From: Aquibacillus salsiterrae
Lineage (GTDB): Bacteria; Bacillota; Bacilli; Bacillales; Amphibacillaceae
Direction: 5' to 3'
Assembly: GCF_028416595.1 (NCBI RefSeq)
Contig: NZ_JAMQKC010000012.1
Coordinates: 1-63,036, forward strand
Length of the DNA stretch: 63,036 nt
The position numbers and the translations under genes were made by a program. This document shows positions 36,442-44,245 of the stretch, piece by piece. The notes beneath the pieces are model-generated. The model did no database searches. It saw only the letters and a list, made by a program, of their open reading frames with translations, and was not told where the DNA came from. The first letter of the stretch is position 1. Each line of letters opens with the position of its first letter.

Positions 36442-36534
36442 ATGATGTTAATACCAATGAGAGGAATTACTTTACTACATCAAAAAAACGAGAGGAAGCT
36501 AATCAGAAAGAGGATGTTCAAAAAGAAGAGATAA
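36442..36534 (+). CDS. 30-aa strongly basic peptide
   Basis: MMLIPMRGITLLHQKNER followed by KLIRKRMFKKKR; 11 of the last 16 residues are Lys or Arg. AAAAGGAGAGATGAA before the ATG is a strong site. The 3' part (AGAGGATGTTCAAAA) also matches the left edge of the broken transposase at 4833, so the frame may run into an old IS end. An 11-bp inverted repeat GTTCAAAAAGA/TCTTTTTGAAC spans its end (36517-36585). Confidence 0.35.
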   Translation: MMLIPMRGITLLHQKNERKLIRKRMFKKKR

Positions 36535-36616
36535 GTCAATCGATGTTATGTATCCAATCTATTGATTTCAATCTATCTTTTTGAACAGCAACAAATCAAA
36601 AAGAATAGGTGATAAA

Positions 36617-36757
36617 ATGTTTTTTAGAAAACTTAGAAAGCTAGATTGGTTTTTTAACGAATTTCTACGTAGGTATAAAATTATTTTTGTTGTTCAATTC
36701 AAAGAAAATAGTCCAGTAATTGATCGAATGGTCTTCATTGTATCAAAATCAAATTAA
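36617..36757 (+). CDS. 46-aa basic-aromatic peptide
   Basis: MFFRKLRKLDWFFNEFLRR, then YKIIFVVQFKENSPVIDRMV and FIVSKSN. Mixed basic and aromatic residues with a beta-like second half. The binding site AATAGGTGATAA is moderate. No family recognised. Confidence 0.35.
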   Translation: MFFRKLRKLDWFFNEFLRRYKIIFVVQFKENSPVIDRMVFIVSKSN

Positions 36758-36785
36758 TTTAATATAAAAGAAAGGTGTTTTGACT

Positions 36786-36851
36786 ATGAATCAGTTCCAA
36801 AGCAAAAAGAAGGCAGAATTATTAAAAGAGGAATGGAAAGATAGCCGATAG
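36786..36851 (+). CDS. 21-aa charged peptide, doubtful
   Basis: MNQFQSKKKAELLKEEWKDS then R. Preceded by GAAAGGTG at suitable distance. Its helical charge pattern resembles another tiny ORF at 62363. Too short to assign. Confidence 0.25.
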   Translation: MNQFQSKKKAELLKEEWKDSR

Positions 36852-37011
36852 ATTAGTGCAATAAATTTGTGCTTTTCTTAAAAGATAAGATTAGTCTTGT
36901 CGAATGGTGCAATGTAAAACTGAGATATTTCCCGGGAAATGGCGATTCCTGTTTGAAATTGCTTGTCGTTAAAACATCCTAAAGGTTGACCGAAATTAAA
37001 GGTAAAAATGG

Positions 37012-37017
37012 TATAAT
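37012..37017 (+). promoter_or_regulatory. -10 region for the trypsin-like protease gene
   Basis: TGGTATAAT is an extended -10 hexamer; a TTGACC lies 20 bp upstream (36986-36991), longer than ideal but tolerable with the extended motif. Confidence 0.55.
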
Positions 37018-37062
37018 GAAAGAGAGATAACGAATTAACCTTTAGTCCTAAGAGGTGAAACG

Positions 37063-37887
37063 ATGGGTAATTCAGACTATGAAGATAAAAAAGATATTAT
37101 TGACGAAGATTTGTATGAAGAAATAGATGATGAAGAAATGTATGAGTTGATCGAGCAGCAACGCAAAAAAATAAAACAAAGAACTAGTGATAACCAACAA
37201 AAAACAAGGCGGATTTTTCCAAAATGGGTTATTTGGTTAATTGCTTCTGCGATGGTTATTCAGGTTATTGCCATCATACCAAAAACGTTTTCAATACCCG
37301 CGATAGATTTTCTTGTTACATCAGCAAGGCTTTCCACATTAGATGTGATCGAAGAGTATCAGAAATCTGTCGTTGTGATAGAAGCAGGCAACAGTCGAGG
37401 GACTGGCTTTTCCATTTCTGAGGACGGGTTAATTCTTACTAATCATCACGTCATCGAGGATGAAACTAACATCATGGCAGCCTATCCAGAAGACGGATTG
37501 TTTGATGTAGACGTTATTGCTACTTATCCGGATATTGATTTGGCATTACTCAAAGTAGAAGGGAATAATTTACCTTTCTTGGAATTAGCGGATAAAACAA
37601 CCTTTGAACAACAAGAGCCGATTTATTTTATCGGTAATCCGCTAAGGTTCCAAGGAATTGCCAATGAAGGCGAAGTGATTGGTTATACGGAATTAGATGA
37701 TTGGGATAAGCAAATACTTATGCTTGATGCCCCTATATATAAGGGGAACAGTGGTAGTCCAGTTATTTCGATGAATGGCCAAGTTATTGGAGTAGTATTT
37801 GCTACATTAAACGATAAAGACAGAGGTCGCGTCGGATTAGCGGTACCTATCGATTATTTCCACGAAGCCTATCAAGAGAAATACTAA
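37063..37887 (+). CDS. Membrane-anchored trypsin-like serine protease
   Basis: 274 aa. An acidic cytoplasmic head (DIIDEDLYEEIDDEEMYELI) is followed by one helix at about 53-72 and an external S1C protease domain. The triad is visible: His in LILTNHHVIED, Asp in YPDIDLALLKVEG and Ser in YKGNSGSPVISMNGQVIGV. There is no PDZ domain, so it is shorter than HtrA/HtrB and fits stand-alone trypsin-like membrane proteases of bacilli. AGAGGTGAAACG precedes the ATG. Possible role in extracytoplasmic protein quality control. Confidence 0.9.
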   Translation: MGNSDYEDKKDIIDEDLYEEIDDEEMYELIEQQRKKIKQRTSDNQQKTRRIFPKWVIWLIASAMVIQVIAIIPKTFSIPAIDFLVTSARLSTLDVIEEYQKSVVVIEAGNSRGTGFSISEDGLILTNHHVIEDETNIMAAYPEDGLFDVDVIATYPDIDLALLKVEGNNLPFLELADKTTFEQQEPIYFIGNPLRFQGIANEGEVIGYTELDDWDKQILMLDAPIYKGNSGSPVISMNGQVIGVVFATLNDKDRGRVGLAVPIDYFHEAYQEKY

Positions 37888-37889
37888 AA

Positions 37890-37929
37890 GAAAGATACTG
37901 CTTGGTACATTCACAGGCAGTATCTTTTT
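37890..37929 (+). terminator. Terminator of the protease gene
   Basis: GAAAGATACTGC pairs with GCAGTATCTTTT around a 16-nt loop. Confidence 0.85.
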
Positions 37930-37933
37930 AAAA

Positions 37934-38038
37934 AAGATTAGAAGAGAAAATCCAAGCGTGGATAACTACTAGCGACAGCTACGTCAGGTCTTGCCTTATG
38001 CCTGCCTTAGTCTAACAAGGCGCCCTGCGCTTTTCTTA
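37934..38038 (+). repeat. Long copy of the dispersed element
   Basis: AAAAGATTAGAAGAGAAAAT, AGCGACAGCTACGTCAGG, CTTGCCTTATGCCTGCC, AACAAGGCGCCCTGCGC, TTTTCTTA. Shares a GTGGATAAC...AGCGACAGC variant with the copies at 11083 and 52253. Confidence 0.75.
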
Positions 38039-38228
38039 TTCATATTTTTTATATGTTACTTAATAAACTAACAATAACCCAAGCAATCCTAACAATTTTA
38101 TTACAAAAAGTAGTATAAATGTACTGGATAATACTATTTTTTTAACAAAGTTGTAATTAAAAATTGCTAGTAAAAGTTTATAAATTTATGTAAGATTACT
38201 ATGAAAAATATAAATGGAGATTATAATA

Positions 38229-38354
38229 ATGAAAAAAGTAGGGAAACAACTAAAAATATTTTTTAAATTTATACATATAACAGTCAAAAACGATGTTAGT
38301 ATCCCGAATATGTATAGTACTGGTGGTGATCAAATTGTTAAATCGCCAGCTTGA
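38229..38354 (+). CDS. 41-aa upstream ORF overlapping sigI
   Basis: MKKVGKQLKIFFKFIHITVK continues to IVKSPA and stops 20 nt inside sigI in another frame. TGGAG nine bases before the ATG is a good site. Such an overlap could couple sigI translation to this short frame. No family recognised; it may be purely a leader. Confidence 0.4.
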   Translation: MKKVGKQLKIFFKFIHITVKNDVSIPNMYSTGGDQIVKSPA

Positions 38355-39069
38355 TGACGGAGGTTTGCCAATTGAACAACAGGTCCTTATGGTGCAACAT
38401 GGCGACATAGAGTTGCAAAACCAATTGTTAAAAGCATACCAACCATTTGTCGCGAAAACTGTTTCTGAAGTTTGCAAACGGTACATCAGTCAAACAAAGG
38501 ATGATGAGTTCAGCATTGGTTTATTTGCTTTTAATGAAGCGATGGGCTCTTACTCGGCCGATAAAGGGAGTTCCTTTTTATCGTTTGCACGACTTGTTAT
38601 TAAGCGAAAAGTAATTGATTTTATTCGTAAAGAAAGCAACAAACCTGTTGTCGCTTCCTTAGATGTTTACTCAGAAGAAGACCAAATGGAAAATCCAGCC
38701 GAAGTAAAGCTGTCAAAGACTTTATATCAACAAGAAACAGATGAATGGAATCGACGGGAAGAAATTGCTGAGTTAAGCATTAAACTACAGGAGTATAAAT
38801 TGACCTTTGAAGAGTTAACATGTATTTCACCAAAGCATGCAGATGCTAGAGAATCTGCCATCCGAATTGCAAGAATGATTTGTGATGATGAAGAACTAAA
38901 GTCATATGTCTTAAAAAAGAAAAAAGTCCCAATTAAGAAGCTTGTTCCTTTAGTGGATGTGAGTAAAAAAACTTTGGAAAGAAATAGGAAGTATATATTA
39001 GCTATGTTCATTGTACTAAGTGAGGATTACGTTTACTTAAAAGATTATTTAAAGGGGGTGGGCCAGTGA
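38335..39069 (+). CDS. sigI: RNA polymerase sigma factor SigI
   Basis: 244 aa. Sigma-I type: the N-terminal region 2 is LQNQLLKAYQPFVAKTVSEV then FNEAMGSYSADKGSSFLSFA; the C-terminal domain (VPIKKLVPLVDVSKKTLER) is specific to this subfamily. It directs genes for heat and cell-wall stress in Bacillus and is held by RsgI. GGTGGTGATCAAA places the start at TTG (LNRQLDDGG); upstream in-frame codons have no site. The last bases GTGA overlap rsgI, giving coupling. Confidence 0.92.
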   Translation: MLNRQLDDGGLPIEQQVLMVQHGDIELQNQLLKAYQPFVAKTVSEVCKRYISQTKDDEFSIGLFAFNEAMGSYSADKGSSFLSFARLVIKRKVIDFIRKESNKPVVASLDVYSEEDQMENPAEVKLSKTLYQQETDEWNRREEIAELSIKLQEYKLTFEELTCISPKHADARESAIRIARMICDDEELKSYVLKKKKVPIKKLVPLVDVSKKTLERNRKYILAMFIVLSEDYVYLKDYLKGVGQ

Positions 39070-40274
39070 ACAGAGGGATTGTTGTTAAACAACATAAACG
39101 ATATACGGTTATTATGGACCAACAAGGGCAGTTTCACAAAGCCGCCCCCATTGAAGATGTTGCTATTGGGGTAGAGACGTCCTTTACTCCTAAACAAATA
39201 TCTCGATATCAAAGTGTGATTGCACAAAGCTTTTTTCAAAGGAAAGTAGTAGCGATTGCTGTGATTCTTTTATTGGCAATCTTTCCGGTGTACAGTATGT
39301 TCAATCAAAATTCTGTCTATGCCTACGTGAACATTGATATTAATCCGAGTGTAGAATTAGCTATAGATAGAGATATGATGGTGGAGGATATTACACCACT
39401 AAATAAGGATGCTGAGTTATTACTTCAACAACTGAATAATTTAAAAGGAAATCCAGTAGATTACGTAACAGATCAGATTATTTCTAAGTCAAAAGAACTT
39501 AATTGGGTGACAACAATGAACACCGTCTTAATTGGAATTCATTATGAACGAGACCCAGATAAAAATAAGTTAGTAACAGAGACGATTGATGAATATTTTA
39601 AAAAGCAACCAAAAGAAGACATGAAAATAGCTACATTTGAAATACCTGATGAAGTACGTGAGGATGCTGAAGAAAAAAAAGTATCGATGAATCAATCATT
39701 GGCTGATTCAATTACTCAAGCTAAAACGGATGTAGAAGAGAAAGAAATAGATGAAGAAGCAAAAATTGATGAAGAAGAAAAAGAGTTGATCGAAGCCTAT
39801 TACAAAGAATCAAATAAAAAGCGGACGATTGTAAAACAAAAGCCAAAAGTGGAAAAGGCTACTGAAAAACTTGAAGAAAAGCAAGAAAAAAAGCAGGAAA
39901 AAGAAATAAGAAAAGAAGAGAAGCAAGAAGTCAAAGAGGAACAAAAAGAGAATAAATCTGAACAACGTAGTAATGAAAAAAATAACAGCTCAAAACAACC
40001 GAACCCACAGAATAAGGATGATAAAGAAACCAAGAAGAAAGAATTACCACCAGGTCTAGAAAAGAAACTAGAAAAAGAGTTAAAAGACCCTAAACTAAAA
40101 AGTAATTTAGAAGAAATTGCGCCATATCTAAATACCGGTGAGACAGTTATTCCTACCGAGTTGGAAGAAAAACTAGAAGACCTGCCTCCAGGAATTCGAA
40201 AAAAGTTGGAGGACTATCTACCTAAGCAAGAAGATAAACAAAAGCAAAGGTTCCCGTTTAATTTTTTTAAATAA
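39066..40274 (+). CDS. rsgI: Anti-sigma-I factor RsgI
   Basis: 402 aa. The cytoplasmic RsgI_N domain (residues 1-60) binds SigI; one membrane helix at about 60-80 follows (VVAIAVILLLAIFPVYSMF). The periplasm-side juxtamembrane domain has AYVNIDINPSVELAIDRD, where the Asn-Pro is the known autocleavage position of the family. The rest (about 190-400) is a very long Lys/Glu-rich tail with no recognisable carbohydrate-binding or peptidase module, ending FPFNFFK. The GTG start overlaps sigI. Confidence 0.92.
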   Translation: MNRGIVVKQHKRYTVIMDQQGQFHKAAPIEDVAIGVETSFTPKQISRYQSVIAQSFFQRKVVAIAVILLLAIFPVYSMFNQNSVYAYVNIDINPSVELAIDRDMMVEDITPLNKDAELLLQQLNNLKGNPVDYVTDQIISKSKELNWVTTMNTVLIGIHYERDPDKNKLVTETIDEYFKKQPKEDMKIATFEIPDEVREDAEEKKVSMNQSLADSITQAKTDVEEKEIDEEAKIDEEEKELIEAYYKESNKKRTIVKQKPKVEKATEKLEEKQEKKQEKEIRKEEKQEVKEEQKENKSEQRSNEKNNSSKQPNPQNKDDKETKKKELPPGLEKKLEKELKDPKLKSNLEEIAPYLNTGETVIPTELEEKLEDLPPGIRKKLEDYLPKQEDKQKQRFPFNFFK

Positions 40275-40291
40275 ACAAACACGTTTGATGA

Positions 40292-40317
40292 GACAGTCCA
40301 TACCGGGCTGTTTTTTC
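40292..40317 (+). terminator. sigI-rsgI terminator
   Basis: ACAGTCC pairs with GGGCTGT (one wobble), followed by six T. Confidence 0.75.
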
Positions 40318-40571
40318 TATTGCTAAGCCCCTGATATTTTCCGGGAGGAATTCGGATACAATCGACTGGATTACGTCTTTAGTTTTCACCAAGTTACAGT
40401 CCGTACGTTTTTTTTAGTCCTGTGTAAAGTGGTATAATAGAAGAAGTACAAGGATAGTTTTGAAAGGAAATATTAGAACGCTTAACTTTTTTGTTGTATT
40501 TTTACACAATCTTTAGGTGCAGCGGTTATCTTAACAAATGGAAGCTGAAGATATAGAAGGGAGAAAATTTT

Positions 40572-42137
40572 GTGTCAAAAATCGATTTATCGAGTTTTGA
40601 GAAAAAGATTGAAGTAAGAAATATTCGAATGGAAGATATTGGTCAGTTGCTTGAAATGCAGAAGGTATGTTTTCCGAATATGGAACCATGGAAGCGTCAG
40701 CATCTTAAAAGTCATCTAACTATTTTTCCGGAAGGACAGTTTTGTGTTGAGTACGATGGAAAAATAATTGGTAGCTGCTCAAGTTTAATTGTCAATTTTG
40801 ACGAATATGATGACAAACATACATGGGATGACATTACTGACGAAGGCTACATTACAAACCACAATCCTGAAGGGTATAATCTGTATGGGATAGAGGTCAT
40901 GGTTGATCCTAATTTCCGGGGCATGAAAATTGGACGTAGGCTATATGAAGCGCGAAAGGAATTGGCGCGGGAATTAAACTTAAAAAGTATTATTATCGGG
41001 GGAAGAATCCCGAATTACCATAAGTATAAAGATGAATTAAGTCCACGGGAGTACGTGGAGGAAGTGAGCTATCAAAACATTTATGATCCAGTTCTTACAT
41101 TCCAAATCATGAATGGGTTCCAAGTGATGCGGATTAATCCTGGCTATTTACCAGATGATGAGCAATCTGCCCAATTTGCCACTTTGATGGAATGGAATAA
41201 CATTGATTATCAAGCGAAAACGAAGCGCCATTTCAAAACGGCATACCCTGTGCGAATAACGGTTATCCAATACATGATGAAAGATATCGAATCGTTCGAA
41301 GAGTTTGCAAAACAAGTAGAATATTACGTTGATGTTGCAGCCGATTTCGGTTCTGACTTTGCTGTTTTTCCTGAGATTTTTACCACCCAGTTAATGTCAT
41401 TTTTAGAAGAAAAAGTCCCATCCAAAGCAATTCGACGTTTGGCTGATTATACTGAAGATTACATTGAATTGTTTACATCACTTGCAGTTAAATATAATGT
41501 TAACATTATTGGTGGTTCCCACTTTGTCGAAGAAGATGAGCACATATATAATATTGCTTATTTATTTAGACGTGATGGTACGATTGAAAAGCAATATAAA
41601 ATCCATGTGACACCGAATGAGAAAAAGTGGTGGGGAATTCAACCAGGAGATACGGTAAAAGTATTCGATACCGATTGTGGAAAAATAGCTATTCAAGTAT
41701 GCTATGATATCCAATTTCCTGAACTTTCAAGGTTTGCCGTTGACCAAGGTGCAAATATTATTTTTGTTCCGTTTTGTACAGAAGACCGACAAGGATATTT
41801 GCGAGTCAGGTACTGTGCCCAAGCCCGTGCGATTGAAAACCAAGTATACACCGTTATTGCTGGAACAGTCGGAAATCTTACCCAGGTAGAAAATATGGAC
41901 ATTCAATATGCCCAATCAGGAATCTTTACTCCATCTGATTTTGAGTTTGCTCGTGATGGTATTGTTGGTGAGTGTCACCCGAATATCGAAACGGTCGTGG
42001 TTGGGGATGTTGACCTTGAAATTTTGCGTCGGCAACGTAAATCTGGCACAGTAAATCAGCTGATAGATCGTAGAAGTGACCTATTTGAAATCAATTATAA
42101 AGGCTTAGAAACTGTATACAAGCCTATGGGGAAATAA
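40572..42137 (+). CDS. Acetyltransferase-nitrilase fusion protein
   Basis: 521 aa. The N-terminal GNAT domain (about 1-210) carries the acetyl-CoA loop in MVDPNFRGMKIGRRLYEARKE. The C-terminal nitrilase-superfamily amidohydrolase domain (about 225-515) has the Glu in FAVFPEIFTTQ, Lys in YKIHVTPNEKKWW and Cys in IAIQVCYDIQFPEL. The same architecture is found in B. subtilis YhcX. Substrate unknown; a coupled acyl transfer and amide hydrolysis is implied. GTG start with AGAAGGGAGAAAATTTT. Confidence 0.92.
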   Translation: MSKIDLSSFEKKIEVRNIRMEDIGQLLEMQKVCFPNMEPWKRQHLKSHLTIFPEGQFCVEYDGKIIGSCSSLIVNFDEYDDKHTWDDITDEGYITNHNPEGYNLYGIEVMVDPNFRGMKIGRRLYEARKELARELNLKSIIIGGRIPNYHKYKDELSPREYVEEVSYQNIYDPVLTFQIMNGFQVMRINPGYLPDDEQSAQFATLMEWNNIDYQAKTKRHFKTAYPVRITVIQYMMKDIESFEEFAKQVEYYVDVAADFGSDFAVFPEIFTTQLMSFLEEKVPSKAIRRLADYTEDYIELFTSLAVKYNVNIIGGSHFVEEDEHIYNIAYLFRRDGTIEKQYKIHVTPNEKKWWGIQPGDTVKVFDTDCGKIAIQVCYDIQFPELSRFAVDQGANIIFVPFCTEDRQGYLRVRYCAQARAIENQVYTVIAGTVGNLTQVENMDIQYAQSGIFTPSDFEFARDGIVGECHPNIETVVVGDVDLEILRRQRKSGTVNQLIDRRSDLFEINYKGLETVYKPMGK

Positions 42138-42210
42138 GTGAAAACGAATGTGTCCAATATTTTTAGTAATCTTGAGGTGCAGGACCGAACACAGTTGCGG
42201 TTAAATAAAG

Positions 42211-42244
42211 AACAAAACGAGACGAAAACTGCTCTCGTTTTGTT
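42211..42244. terminator. Bidirectional terminator
   Basis: AACAAAACGAGA pairs with TCTCGTTTTGTT; it separates convergent genes. Confidence 0.85.
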
Positions 42245-42259
42245 CTGTTTCCTTTATTC

Positions 42260-42496
42260 TTATACTTCCATGACTGCAATTGGGGTATGACCCATTGCGT
42301 GATCAATATAATGAAGCAGATCTTCGTGACGCTCCATTACTGCTTGCTCACTATTTGTATAATGAAAGGCATGCAAGAACATTTCTATTTTTTTGGACAA
42401 TAGATCATCGTTTGTCCTTACCATTAGCACTAATAAATCATCCCACTGACCCCATAAGGTAAAATACAAAGCTTTATCGTAGTCCGGGATATACAT
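42260..42496 (-). CDS. YhdB-like small protein
   Basis: 78 aa. PDYDKALYFTLWGQWDDLLVL followed by RTNDDLLSKKIEMFLHAFHY matches what I recall of YhdB of B. subtilis, a conserved spore-former protein without known function. AAAGGGAGGATTTGC gives a good start. Its end lies 16 bp from the shared terminator. Confidence 0.75.
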   Translation of the reverse strand: MYIPDYDKALYFTLWGQWDDLLVLMVRTNDDLLSKKIEMFLHAFHYTNSEQAVMERHEDLLHYIDHAMGHTPIAVMEV

Positions 42497-42781
42497 GCAA
42501 ATCCTCCCTTTCTTAAAGGGTATTTATAGTATGGTCCGAATGCAGTTGAACAACCGTTGATTTTTTTGGCTTTTTTTCCATGACTTTACGCCACCCATCC
42601 ATTAACTATTTATATGACGTGTGCTACTAACTTGTTCTTTTCACCACTAAAATTATGCAAAAACGTTCTTTTCAAAATTATCCTTTTTTTATCCAATCAT
42701 TGGTTTGACTCATATCGTATAGGCTTTAGGTTGAGATGCATAATAACAAGGACTTCTTTAAAATTAAAGGAGGAAATGCCA

Positions 42782-43549
42782 ATGAATTGGAAAACGATGG
42801 GTTTAACAACAGTAGCAGCTCTAACGTTATCTGCTTGTGGAACGAATGGCAATGGTCAAGATTTAGGACAAGGAAGTATCAATGAAAATGTCCAAGAAAT
42901 GCGATACAACTCAGTTGGTGAAAACTATGCCGATTATTACCAAAATACACGTTACGGCAATACGCCAGCAAGATATAATCCCGGAGCAGATGGGGTAACA
43001 AATCGAGGGGATTTTGCAAACCCAGACAGTGATTATAATCCTGGAATAAACGCAGATAACACAGATGAGCACCTTGATTTTGGAAACACTCGTGGAATAG
43101 ACACACGTGACAATCGTTATCAGGAAAATGTAAACGTTCGTAATAACAACGACCAAAATATAAATAACCAACGTCTAAATGTTAATAATGACCAAAATAA
43201 TTTTGAGGTTGCAGACCGTGTCGCTGAAAGAATTACAAACGAGATGAATGAAATCGAACGTGTCTATGTGTTTACAACTGATAATAACGCATATGTCGCA
43301 GCAGAAATCGATAACCAAACGAACAATCGTACGACTAATGGAGATGTGAGTGATAGCTTAAAGCGTAATATCTCCCGTGTCGTTAAATCGGTTGAAAAGG
43401 ATATCGATAACGTCTATGTTTCAACAAACCCAGACTTTGTTAATTTGTCTAACAACTATGCAAGAGATGCCCAACGAGGCGAGCCTGTTGAAGGGTTCTT
43501 TGATCAAATGGGTGAAATGATTGACCGAATTTTTCCTGATGCAAAATAG
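42782..43549 (+). CDS. yhcN: YhcN/YlaJ-family sporulation lipoprotein
   Basis: 255 aa. Signal peptide with lipobox LSAC near residue 19, so it is a lipoprotein. A long Asn/Asp-rich middle (NVRNNNDQNINNQRLNVNND, about 110-145) leads to the conserved domain: VADRVAERITNEMNEIERVY, NAYVAAEIDN and KSVEKDIDNVYVSTNPDF. The domain is shared with spore inner-membrane lipoproteins YhcN and YlaJ, linked to outgrowth. AAAGGAGGAAATGCCA fixes the start. It ends at a strong hairpin. Confidence 0.9.
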   Translation: MNWKTMGLTTVAALTLSACGTNGNGQDLGQGSINENVQEMRYNSVGENYADYYQNTRYGNTPARYNPGADGVTNRGDFANPDSDYNPGINADNTDEHLDFGNTRGIDTRDNRYQENVNVRNNNDQNINNQRLNVNNDQNNFEVADRVAERITNEMNEIERVYVFTTDNNAYVAAEIDNQTNNRTTNGDVSDSLKRNISRVVKSVEKDIDNVYVSTNPDFVNLSNNYARDAQRGEPVEGFFDQMGEMIDRIFPDAK

Positions 43550-43556
43550 TCATCTA

Positions 43557-43582
43557 AAGCGAGGGCGCTAGCCCTCGCTTTT
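43557..43582 (+). terminator. Terminator after the YhcN-type gene
   Basis: AAGCGAGGGC, GCTA, GCCCTCGCTT. Confidence 0.9.
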
Positions 43583-43587
43583 CTCTG

Positions 43588-43624
43588 AATAATAAAATCC
43601 CAAGAGAAGGCACCCGCACTTTTG
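43588..43624 (+). repeat. Degenerate remnant of the dispersed element
   Basis: TAATAAAATCCCAAGAG, then GGCACCCGCACTTTTGTT. Ends joined, middle lost. Confidence 0.45.
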
Positions 43625-43717
43625 TTGGGAAAAGACATTTAAACTATGATAAAATAATAACAACAGTCGCCAATTAACGTAAATATACATTTTTTTGAAA
43701 AAAAGGAGTTAAGCATA

Positions 43718-44185
43718 ATGGTAAAAAAAATGAACGTGGAAAGCTTTAATTTAGACCATACAAAAGTAAAAGCGCCTTATATTCGCTTAGTAGGGGTAAC
43801 AACCGGTCAACGAGGTGATAAAGTATACAAATATGATATTCGCTTTTGCCAACCAAATAAAGACCATATGGATATGCCAGGACTACATTCCATTGAACAT
43901 TTAATGGCTGAAAATATCCGCAATCACCTAGATAATGTTTTAGATATTGGGCCAATGGGATGCCAAACAGGGTTTTACTTGGCGATTTTAAATAATGACA
44001 GTTTCGAGGATATTGCTGTAGCGCTAGAAAAAACATTGAATGATGTGCTAGCTGCTGAAGATGTACCTGCTTGCAACGAGGTTCAGTGTGGGTGGGCTGC
44101 GAATCATAGTCTTGAAGGGGCAAAGGAAATAGCAGCCGAAATGCTGAAAGGGAAAGACGAATGGCCTATTGTGTTTGCCGAATAA
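43718..44185 (+). CDS. luxS: S-ribosylhomocysteine lyase
   Basis: 155 aa metalloenzyme that cleaves S-ribosylhomocysteine to homocysteine and DPD, the precursor of AI-2. The metal site is HSIEHLMAE (HxxEH) near residue 55 and Cys in [18 protein letters not shown] near 125; MGCQTGFYL holds the catalytic Cys. AAAAGGAGTTAAGCATA precedes the first ATG. The gene is monocistronic. Confidence 0.97.
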   Translation: MVKKMNVESFNLDHTKVKAPYIRLVGVTTGQRGDKVYKYDIRFCQPNKDHMDMPGLHSIEHLMAENIRNHLDNVLDIGPMGCQTGFYLAILNNDSFEDIAVALEKTLNDVLAAEDVPACNEVQCGWAANHSLEGAKEIAAEMLKGKDEWPIVFAE

Positions 44186-44245
44186 AAGGTTAGATTGAGC
44201 TGAATGTCACTTAGATAAGTACAAGATAATGAGGGAAGTGAAGGT

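Noticed and set aside
38040-38228. Autoregulatory SigI promoter
   Set aside because: No clear -35/-10 pair of the sigma-I type was found upstream of the 41-aa ORF.
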